NCBI GenBank assembly: GCA_022826515.1
Contig: JAJDUT010000007.1
Location: 1 to 5,361 of the forward strand
Reading direction: 5' to 3'
Source of the DNA: Candidatus Latescibacterota bacterium
GTDB lineage: Bacteria > Latescibacterota > UBA2968 > UBA8231
DNA: 5,361 bases
Position numbers and translations under genes: made by a program. Position 1 is the stretch's first letter. Each line of letters starts with the position of its first letter. Below are positions 1-5,361 of the stretch, piece after piece. The notes beneath the pieces were generated by a model. The model saw only the letters and a list, made by a program, of their open reading frames with translations. It was not told where the DNA came from and ran no database searches.

Positions 1-1763
1 ACGGTCCCACCCAACCCTTGCAGCGGATAGTGGCCTTCTCGCCGTAGCACTCCATTCTTCCTGCCCATACTGACAACGAGGGCCGGCTGGCGGAAATCGC
101 GATCGACAAACACCGCGTCTAACAGACCATCTTCATCAAGGTCGGAAAACACCACGTCCTGTTGCACGTACCCCCTTTCATACCATGCAACCTTGTCCAA
201 GATGCCGTCGCCTCGATTGATTAAAAGATCCAGCCCGGTGAGCACAGAGCCTATAGTCGTAGAGGTAACGGCTCTTCCCGCCACCATATCGGTATCGCCA
301 TCCCGATCAAAATCGCCCGCATAGCAGATCAAATCCGCTGCCGCATCCACGCGGAGATACTCTTGGACGGTCTCGCCATCTTCGTCCAAATAGGTCGCCA
401 TATAGTCATGCGGAGTGCCAACATCCGGGCCGGCCCAAAGCAGCCCCGTCTTGCCGCCTCCCGGGACATGGTGGATCAGACGCATGGGAAACCAATCGAA
501 CTCGCCCAACTCGGGTGCCAGAGTCATTTGTTCGTCGAACCGTCCCTCCCCGTCATTGAGTAGAATGACAGCACGTACCGAAGTTTTGGAGTAGACCTCG
601 GTCAGCCATATATCTTCATCTCCGTCCCCATCAACATCGCCTATACCCAAGGGAAGTGCCCTATCCGCTATATGCTGTGCCACCGACCAACCGGCGGCTG
701 AATGCTCCAATAGGTCGAGTGAACGACCGAAGCCCACGATGAGTTCCATGCGGTCATCGCCGAGCAAATCAGCACCGACTAACCTCGGTACGGGACCGAT
801 TTCGGGGAATGGTTCCATGCGGACCTCTGGGGAGAAATTTCCACCTTCATTGAATGCACACAGCCAACCGGCACTATCAGAATCAGTCCTCGGCTGCCAG
901 TCTTCCCATACCGCCGCCATATCCATGTCGCCGTCGCCATCCAGATCCCCCAATTCGGCTACGGGCCGACCTCGCTGTCCTATGTCCAATCCATGCAGAT
1001 CTAGAGGATAAAAAAGCGGTAGTGCAAAGAGTGCCCCGACAGGATGCGGCTCTTCCCCTCTCGGCGGTGCGCCCTCTGAGTCTGGCCTTTCTGCATGGGT
1101 CAACTCGATCCAATCGATTTCCACGGCCTCGGGGATTTCTTCCGGCCCTTCCACATCCTTTGAGTAGTTGAACAAGGGCAGGCGAAGGCGTATTTCGAGC
1201 AATTCATCTTTCCAGATGCGCCGATAGACCTTCTCGCCTAGTACGTAGGTTTTAGACGCCACACTATCAATCGTCACCTCCTGCCAATCCGCCGTGTACG
1301 TATGGCGTTGGCTCTTTAACAAGGCAATATGATCGATTCCCGTTCCCGGCTGTGCATTGATAAAGAATCCTCGGAGGTACTCATTAGCAGGATTCTTCCA
1401 GAAGAGCGTAATCTGACTCTCAAGCGGTTGCGTATGCAGCACTCGCAGGCGGACGCGCAAGCGATTGAACAGAGCCGAATCGCGGCCAATTGGCGGGGAG
1501 ATCAATTCGACTATCGGCCTGATACCGAGCGCAAAGTCCCGGGGCGCAACGCGCCATATTCCGTCAGTCGTTTCCGAATTCAGCGGTGCTCTAATCACCG
1601 CGCCCGAAGCCTCGCTTTCCCAAGCTACCCAACCCTCGGTATCGCCTTCTCGTGCAAAATCCCAGGTGATAGCACTGAGACGCGAAGTATCCAGCAACGA
1701 CAGGGCTATCAACGCGACCAATCCACCGAATCGCAGCGCATGTCTCACCACTGAAGTAACCAT
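1..1763 (-). CDS. Secreted FG-GAP/VCBS repeat protein with N-terminal beta-sandwich-like domain (C-terminus off the window)
   Basis: Reading from ATG at 1763 the frame stays open for 587 codons to the window edge, so the protein is partial at its C-terminus. Residues 1-31 form a signal peptide: R7 and R11, a hydrophobic core at about 12-24 (GGLVALIALSLL), and a plausible cleavage after A31. Residues 32 to about 222 look like a carbohydrate-binding-type beta-sandwich, opening with WDFAREGDTEGW and closing with VEIDWIEL (W218). This module type is common in secreted proteins, but the ligand is unknown. A Pro/Glu-rich linker (about 223-245) leads to FG-GAP/VCBS repeats with DxDxDG calcium-type loops at about 272-281, 375-384, 483-492 and 541-549, plus degenerate units near 330 and 425. 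The start is supported by a good Shine-Dalgarno (AGAAAGG) seven bases upstream and an in-frame stop at 1793-1791. It lies 32 bases behind the TPR gene. The expected role is extracellular or cell-surface, in binding or adhesion; the catalytic role, if any, would lie beyond the edge. Confidence 0.9.
   Translation of the reverse strand, partial: MVTSVVRHALRFGGLVALIALSLLDTSRLSAITWDFAREGDTEGWVAWESEASGAVIRAPLNSETTDGIWRVAPRDFALGIRPIVELISPPIGRDSALFNRLRVRLRVLHTQPLESQITLFWKNPANEYLRGFFINAQPGTGIDHIALLKSQRHTYTADWQEVTIDSVASKTYVLGEKVYRRIWKDELLEIRLRLPLFNYSKDVEGPEEIPEAVEIDWIELTHAERPDSEGAPPRGEEPHPVGALFALPLFYPLDLHGLDIGQRGRPVAELGDLDGDGDMDMAAVWEDWQPRTDSDSAGWLCAFNEGGNFSPEVRMEPFPEIGPVPRLVGADLLGDDRMELIVGFGRSLDLLEHSAAGWSVAQHIADRALPLGIGDVDGDGDEDIWLTEVYSKTSVRAVILLNDGEGRFDEQMTLAPELGEFDWFPMRLIHHVPGGGKTGLLWAGPDVGTPHDYMATYLDEDGETVQEYLRVDAAADLICYAGDFDRDGDTDMVAGRAVTSTTIGSVLTGLDLLINRGDGILDKVAWYERGYVQQDVVFSDLDEDGLLDAVFVDRDFRQPALVVSMGRKNGVLRREGHYPLQGLGGT
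117..950 (-). repeat. FG-GAP/VCBS repeat region within the secreted protein
   Basis: Four clear Asp-rich loops recur in one frame: GDLDGDGDMD (residues 272-281), GDVDGDGDED (375-384), GDFDRDGDTD (483-492) and SDLDEDGLLD (540-549). Each sits before a hydrophobic beta-strand such as IWLTEV or MVAGRA. Two weaker units fit the spacing: GADLLGDDRMELIVG (330-344) and a unit near 425-440 (PGGGKTGLLWAG) that has lost its Asp residues. Intervals are about 45-58 residues, as expected for blades of a beta-propeller of the FG-GAP type. A seventh blade would fall outside the window. The DxDxDG loops normally bind calcium. Confidence 0.85.
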
Positions 1764-1795
1764 ATAGCAACCTTTCTGATGTAGCAGAGCTTAAT
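1764..1795 (-). other. Short intergenic gap, TPR gene to FG-GAP gene
   Basis: Thirty-two bases separate the TGA of the TPR gene from the ATG of the secreted protein. Apart from the Shine-Dalgarno I see only a weak inverted motif (AGCTCTGCT), with no GC-rich stem and T-run. Read-through transcription from the upstream genes is therefore the simplest reading. Confidence 0.6.
1771..1777 (-). promoter_or_regulatory. Ribosome binding site of the FG-GAP protein
   Basis: The coding strand reads AGAAAGG, then seven bases, then ATG at 1763. This is the clear Shine-Dalgarno that fixes the start of the secreted protein, whose signal peptide begins right at that ATG. Confidence 0.65.
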
Positions 1796-2995
1796 TCATA
1801 GAGCACCACCAGCCATCATCTTTTGTATATCCTCTACTCGTTCTATCTGGCCTAGTTGACGGAACATTTTCTGTGCCTGTTTCCAGTTCAATATCGCGTC
1901 GTAGTGCTTGCCCCAAGCCGCGTACATAGCACCCAACCACACGTGAACGACAGCACATGCCTCGTCGTTGCCTAAACTCTTTTGGCAGGTCAGGCATTTG
2001 CGGTACATTGGCTCGGCGCGGTCGAACGAACCCTCGGCACAATACAGATCGCCCAAAATCTCAGCCTGCCAAGCAATGCCCTGCGTATTCTCTATTTCCT
2101 CGAACAACTGTAGTGCTCGGTGCGCCATCTCGGTCGCGCTTTGGTATGCTTGGCGCTGCTTATATATCATGCTCAGATGGCCAGCCGCGCTGGCTTGGTT
2201 GCGCTTGTGGCCCAACCGCTCCTGCACCGACAGGGCTTGCCGATACATGGATTCGGCCTCGTCGAGCCGCTCGGTTTGGAGATAGATTTGTCCCAAGGTG
2301 TCGTATTCAATCCCCAGCCCTTCGAGACGACCGAGCGGTTCGTCTATGGCCAACGCTTGGTGCAACAATGCCTCGGCATGAGCCGTTTCGCCTTGAACCA
2401 TGTACACACGAGCGAGGCTTTGGTACTGGTTGGCCATACCGGCGCGGTCGTCTAGCGCTTGGTATGTATTCAGGGACTCTTCTAGATACTCCAGTGCGCG
2501 GTCTAACTGGTCGCGGGCAAAAAACAGATTGCCCATGTTGCAGTAGTCCAAGGCTCGTCCGGCTTGGTCTGCCAATTCTTCGCGCAGGTGCAAGGCATAG
2601 CCATACAGGCGCTCGGCATCATCAAAATCGCCCTGCATTTGTGCAACAAAACCCAAGTTGCTGTAATTGTCCGCTAAACGTGCCCGGTCTTCACTCGCCT
2701 TGTTTATCTCGTAGGATGCCATGATCAGCTCCCACGCCTTTGCCAAGTTACCCTGCACCTCACACAACAGACCCCAGCCGCTATAGGCATCGGCTTCTAG
2801 CTGGACATTCCCCGACTTTTTGGCTAAGACGCGGGCACGCTCATAAGCGGCATCCGCTCGTTCAAGTTGGCCGGCTTTCTTGTGCAAATGACCTAGTTGA
2901 AGATGAGCTGCTGCCATCCCTTGTTTATCTCCAGTTGCTTCCGCCCGGGCCAACTCTTCAAGTACTTTCCCCTCTTCTATCTCTTGGCGACTCAT
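1796..2995 (-). CDS. Tetratricopeptide repeat protein, nine tandem 40-residue repeats
   Basis: A 399-residue soluble protein with no signal peptide or membrane segment. After a short charged helix (1-27, MSRQEIEEGK...) come nine TPR units of the kinesin-light-chain/LGN type (TPR_12-like). They start near residues 31, 71, 111, 151, 191, 231, 271, 311 and 351, with the usual small/large pattern such as LGQIYLQTERLDEAESMYRQ. No enzymatic or DNA-binding domain is fused to the array, so the likely role is a cytoplasmic protein-protein interaction scaffold; the partner is unknown. I chose the start at 2995 because its ATG overlaps the stop of the restored glycosyltransferase frame (ATGA), indicating translational coupling. 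An upstream in-frame ATG at 3025 would add ten residues (MGRTERSENP) and has no better ribosome binding site; a weak GCGAG lies six bases before 2995. The gene sits between the glycosyltransferase and a secreted FG-GAP protein, which suggests a helper role for one of them, by inference only. Confidence 0.92.
   Translation of the reverse strand: MSRQEIEEGKVLEELARAEATGDKQGMAAAHLQLGHLHKKAGQLERADAAYERARVLAKKSGNVQLEADAYSGWGLLCEVQGNLAKAWELIMASYEINKASEDRARLADNYSNLGFVAQMQGDFDDAERLYGYALHLREELADQAGRALDYCNMGNLFFARDQLDRALEYLEESLNTYQALDDRAGMANQYQSLARVYMVQGETAHAEALLHQALAIDEPLGRLEGLGIEYDTLGQIYLQTERLDEAESMYRQALSVQERLGHKRNQASAAGHLSMIYKQRQAYQSATEMAHRALQLFEEIENTQGIAWQAEILGDLYCAEGSFDRAEPMYRKCLTCQKSLGNDEACAVVHVWLGAMYAAWGKHYDAILNWKQAQKMFRQLGQIERVEDIQKMMAGGAL
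1826..2905 (-). repeat. Tandem TPR array, exact 120-bp spacing
   Basis: Nine helix-turn-helix units follow each other with an unbroken period of 40 residues (120 bases) and no insertion or deletion. The Tyr/Ala/His at positions 31, 71, 111, 151, 191, 231, 271, 311 and 351 marks the same place in each unit. Sequence identity between units is moderate, so the array is old at the sequence level although its spacing is fully preserved. Confidence 0.85.
2992..2995 (-). promoter_or_regulatory. ATGA overlap: stop of glycosyltransferase tail and start of TPR gene
   Basis: On the coding strand the ATG of the TPR gene (2995-2993) overlaps the TGA (2994-2992) that ends the -1 frame running down from the glycosyltransferase. 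Such overlaps usually couple translation of the second gene to termination of the first. It also argues that this -1 frame is the true end of the glycosyltransferase and not chance. Confidence 0.7.
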
Positions 2996-5108
2996 GGGAT
3001 TCTCGCTTCGCTCAGTTCGGCCCATAGTGGGTGATGATCCAACAATATCCGCAGCTCGCGCAGGGGGCTAGTCGATCCGTGCGTGTACGCATGGTGAAAT
3101 TCTATCAGGTCCCCCAGCAACGTTTCTTCGGGCAGGAAGGGGTCCGGCCAGATACTGGCGTGCCAGAAGTGAAACAGTAGCAATTTGGGATCGCCGTATT
3201 TCTGCTCCATGTTTCGGCAAAAAAGTTTTGCACCACCGCTTCTTGCGCCAGCTTTGGGTCAATCTCGCTGTAGCGACGGTACTCGCGGTCTGACAGTCGG
3301 GTCGGACCCGTTGGTCCCCTACGCCCCTGCACGGTCAGCTCACAGGTGTAGGAAAACTCCACCGGAGCCGAAGCGGCCTCTTCCACTCGGAAGGGGTAGT
3401 CGTAGAAAAAACCGGCCTGCGGAGCAAAGCACATTCGCAAATCGTCTGGCGCACAGGCGCACAACTCGATATCGCCTTGATGTGGACTAGGCATAGGATA
3501 GGGCAAAAAGAGCCGGGCACTGATGTCTGGCGGCAAGGTCAATGGGTAGAGTCGATACGTATAGGTGAGGCGGTAGCGCTGGCGATGCCGGCGCAGCCCG
3601 ATATGGCCATTCACCGGCTGGAAATAATCGCGACGTTTCTCCTCAAGAGCGCGATAATCGCTTTCAAAAAACACCGGCTCGTGGTCGTAGAGCCAGTTCC
3701 AAGAATCCGCCCGGTCAAAAACGATCTGGCTACCCTGCCGGACATGCGGCAGACCGCGACTCAGATTGCGATGAAGCAAGGGGCGGAGCTCCTCGACGCC
3801 GAGGTTAGCCGGGGTGCTCAGGTTGAGATAGTGGAGAAATTCAGACTCGGGTATCCGATAGACCGCCTCTACCTGATGGACGGAACGCTGGTCTATAAAA
3901 AAGGCGTCCACTACATCCGCCGCGGCCTCGCCCCCATCCCATTCCCCGATGTGTGTAGCAAGTGCCCGGCAGCGCAGGGCAAACTCGTCGCGGTGGGTTA
4001 GAAGATCGTCTATGGCCTCTAACAGCGGGTCCACCCGGAGGAACGCATCCCAGTTGAGCTTGTATCCCAAGCCAAGGTCGCGCACTCGGTTGAGGTGATA
4101 TTCTTGATCCAAGTGCTCAGGCGCACCGAGCACGGGCACCCCTTGGCGCAAGGCATGATAGATGGAACCAATGCCGCCAATACCGACAAAGAGAGCCGCA
4201 CGCGCCAACACCCAAGCCGCGGGCACAAAATCGACGACGCGGATATTGGAAGCCTCTATTGGTCCTGACCAACGACCCGCTGTAGTCACCAAGACGCGGT
4301 AGGATTTGTTGGCCATGCGGTGCAGTACCGCGTCGAGAAAGCCGGGATGCCCGCCGGTGCTGCCACAGTTGAAATAGATCAGCGGTAACGAATCGTCCCA
4401 ATCGCCTAACGCTGCGATGGGACGGAGTGGCGGCGACTCGATCAGTGGCCCCACATAGCGGTAGTGAGACGGGGTAACTTCGCCCGGCGGGTGAAATTGG
4501 GGCACATCGGCCACCAAGCGGAGGGTGTGGTGCGGCTTGAAGGTCGAGACGTTGCCGCGGGCGTATTCGTCGAAGGGCTCAGTGCCCAAGGAAAAGGCGG
4601 TGGGCAGGCGAATGGGAAACGGATAACCCGGTTGGTTGTAAGCCGCCTCGATCAGGGCTATATCCACCCCCTCAAGGGAGGCGGTAAGCCGCAAAGTGGG
4701 CCGCAGATCTGCCAACGCGAGGGCGGGACGAAGTTGCCGGATGAGCGCCCGTTCAGCTTGCACACAGCGGTCTATCCACTCCGCATTGTAATAGCCGTAG
4801 TCACTGCGGGCCACGTACTCGTCCATACGGCTTTGCGGCATGGTTTCTACCGGGTACACTTGAAACCCTTCGGCGGTGATCCGGTCTGCGTGAGGCCCCA
4901 CTCCCGCGAATTCTACGGGATAGCCGCGCGCCCGAAGCGTACGCCCTACGACCAGCGGCCGGATGGTGTGGGCCAAGCTGGAGCCGTGGAAAAAGATTAA
5001 TACGGGACATTCATGGCGCGGCAGGCTTTCGACCGTGCCAGCCCGTGCCAGCCGGACGCTCAAATGTTGCAAGCCAGCCGCTATGCGTTGGCGCAATGCC
5101 TCCAGCAT
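2992..5108 (-). CDS. GT1-family (GT-B) glycosyltransferase with long C-terminal extension, frameshifted near its end
   Basis: ATG at 5108 follows a good Shine-Dalgarno (GGAG, seven bases away). Residues 30 to about 405 form a UDP-glycosyltransferase/MGT-like GT-B enzyme (YjiC-type). Visible features are an N-terminal strand with FFHGSSLAHTIRP, where H47 matches the usual acceptor-site histidine; LADLRPTLRLTASLEGV (132-148); the C-domain start IYFNCGSTGG (244-253); and the donor region FVGIGGIGSIYHALRQGVPV (307-326) followed by PEHLDQE (D334, Q335). The usual HGG histidine is Ile310. Residues 410 to the end are not part of a standard enzyme of about 400 residues; 511-573 resembles the beta-rich N-terminal domain of transglutaminase-like proteins, without a visible Cys-His-Asp core. 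As written the frame stops at 3105 (667 residues). One added base near 3219-3224 joins it to the -1 frame ending at 2992, giving 705 residues. Donor and acceptor cannot be told; it is probably cytoplasmic. Confidence 0.87.
3219..3224 (-). other. Probable frameshift site (T6 run)
   Basis: The coding strand has AAAAC followed by six T, read as Asn628-Phe629-Phe630. It is the longest homopolymer in the overlap of the two frames (3105-3258). One more T would move translation into the frame ending at 2992, so an under-called or lost base here explains the break. The run of three A at about 3198-3200 is a second candidate. Confidence 0.5.
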
Positions 5109-5115
5109 GTCTGCT

Positions 5116-5119
5116 CTCC
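5116..5119 (-). promoter_or_regulatory. Ribosome binding site of the glycosyltransferase
   Basis: The coding strand reads ACGGAGAGCAGAC before ATG at 5108, so GGAG lies seven bases upstream. It falls within the 21-base gap after the stop of the preceding gene, and no promoter or terminator fits in that gap. Confidence 0.65.
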
Positions 5120-5129
5120 GTTCATGTGT

Positions 5130-5361
5130 CTATTCGAGTTTGACCATCTTGCGGATGCGCGTCTGGTCGGCCACCTGCAGCCGCACCACATAGACCCCCG
5201 CGGCAACGGATTGCCCCTGCCCGTCCCGACCATCCCAAGCCAGTCGATGCTCACCCGCCGCCAACGGACCATTCCATACCTGACGCACCGGCTGGCCCAA
5301 GACGTTGTAAATGGTTACGTCCACATCGTCCGCGCCAGTAATTACCGATACGGGAATGGTC
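5130..5361 (-). CDS. C-terminal end of a secreted protein with FlgD-Ig / type IX sorting-like domain (N-terminus off the window)
   Basis: Seventy-six residues are visible before the TAG at 5132-5130, and the frame is open to the window edge, so this is the tail of a larger protein. The segment shows the pattern of C-terminal sorting domains (Por secretion/T9SS type A, FlgD Ig-like fold): TIYNVLGQPVRQV, then AGEHRLAWDGRDGQGQ, then AAGVYVVRLQV, ending in the basic-hydrophobic strand RKMVKLE. In Bacteroidota and several candidate phyla such tails direct export across the outer membrane or anchoring at the surface, and they are shared by unrelated enzymes and adhesins, so the main function cannot be told. 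An apparent start at 5324 is only an internal GTG (Val). The glycosyltransferase follows 21 bases later on the same strand, suggesting one operon. Confidence 0.85.
   Translation of the reverse strand, partial: TIPVSVITGADDVDVTIYNVLGQPVRQVWNGPLAAGEHRLAWDGRDGQGQSVAAGVYVVRLQVADQTRIRKMVKLE

Larger units (their letters stand above)
2992..3258 (-). other. C-terminal tail of the glycosyltransferase in the -1 frame
   Basis: This frame is open from just below a stop at 3261-3259 down to TGA at 2994-2992. From about 3210 it reads as ordinary protein, with segments such as YGDPKLLLFHFWHASIWPDP and LRELRILLDHHPLWAEL. Over the same bases the annotated frame gives a Cys/Pro/Thr-rich tail (about residues 632-667) of out-of-frame character. 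A separate 72-codon gene starting at ATG 3210 is possible, but it lacks a clear ribosome binding site and would start inside the upstream gene. Confidence 0.7.

Noticed and set aside
363..1754. Several plus-strand frames of 66-141 codons and a minus-strand frame at 883-1113
   Set aside because: All overlap the continuous minus-strand FG-GAP gene, which has a signal peptide, a good ribosome binding site and repeated Asp loops. None of the small frames has comparable support.
1782..1795. Possible hairpin or terminator after the TPR gene
   Set aside because: Only a three-base complementary arm (AGC/GCT) around a short loop is present, with no T-run, so it does not make a credible terminator.
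1957..2724. A 255-codon open frame on the plus strand
   Set aside because: It lies wholly antisense to the TPR gene, whose nine-repeat pattern is unmistakable. Its translation is rich in Arg, Pro and Cys with no domain pattern, as expected of an antisense shadow in a repeat-rich gene.
2996..3025. Upstream ATG at 3025 as the start of the TPR protein
   Set aside because: It would add ten residues outside the repeat pattern and overlap the preceding coding tail by over 30 bases, while the ATG at 2995 gives the classic ATGA junction.
3211..3232. Programmed -1 ribosomal frameshifting at the AAAAC-T6 stretch
   Set aside because: The codons AAC TTT TTT do not form a canonical slippery heptamer, since the P-site tRNA would have to re-pair with CTT, and I see no clear stimulatory stem-loop just downstream. 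A lost base is simpler.
3477..4001. A 174-codon plus-strand open frame
   Set aside because: It is antisense to the glycosyltransferase, lacks a ribosome binding site and shows no recognisable domain.
4464..5000. A 178-codon plus-strand open frame
   Set aside because: It is antisense to the N-terminal domain of the glycosyltransferase, which is well supported by family motifs.

Overview
The window is one compact gene cluster read entirely on the minus strand. It has about 98% coding density, intergenic gaps of 21 and 32 bases, and one 4-base start/stop overlap. No RNA gene, mobile element, CRISPR array or convincing terminator is visible, and no stretch over 300 bases lacks a gene. In transcription order (high to low coordinates) there are four genes: (1) the C-terminal end of a secreted protein with a FlgD-Ig / type IX-sorting-like tail (5361 to 5130, start outside the window); (2) a large GT1-type glycosyltransferase with an unusual C-terminal extension (from 5108); (3) a protein made almost wholly of nine tetratricopeptide repeats (2995 to 1796); (4) a secreted FG-GAP/VCBS repeat protein with an N-terminal beta-sandwich-like domain (1763 running off the window at base 1). 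Genes 1 and 4 are cut by the window edges.

The glycosyltransferase frame is broken. As written it stops at 3105, but from about 3210 the -1 frame encodes a protein-like tail whose stop (2994-2992) overlaps the TPR gene's start as ATGA. Restoring one base, most simply in the T6 run at 3224-3219 (coding strand), would give a 705-residue protein coupled to the TPR gene. I read this as a sequencing or assembly indel, or a recent natural frameshift. Programmed frameshifting is possible but weakly supported.

The organism is inferred only. The combination of a FlgD-like C-terminal sorting tail, a 'WDF...GDTEGW ... IDWIEL' secreted beta-sandwich module joined to FG-GAP repeats, moderate-to-high GC and dense operons resembles uncultivated lineages of the FCB group and relatives (Latescibacterota, Poribacteria, Eisenbacteria type), or other Gram-negative bacteria that use type IX-like secretion. 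No gene is diagnostic for a phylum.

The genes may work together as two exported or surface proteins flanking a cytoplasmic sugar-transfer enzyme and a TPR scaffold. One reading is that the glycosyltransferase modifies a lipid, small molecule or exported protein and the TPR protein organises partners, but the sequence does not show the substrate. The points most worth a second look are the two-part glycosyltransferase with its apparent loss of the donor-site histidine, the perfectly regular 40-residue TPR array, and the frameshift at the gene junction.
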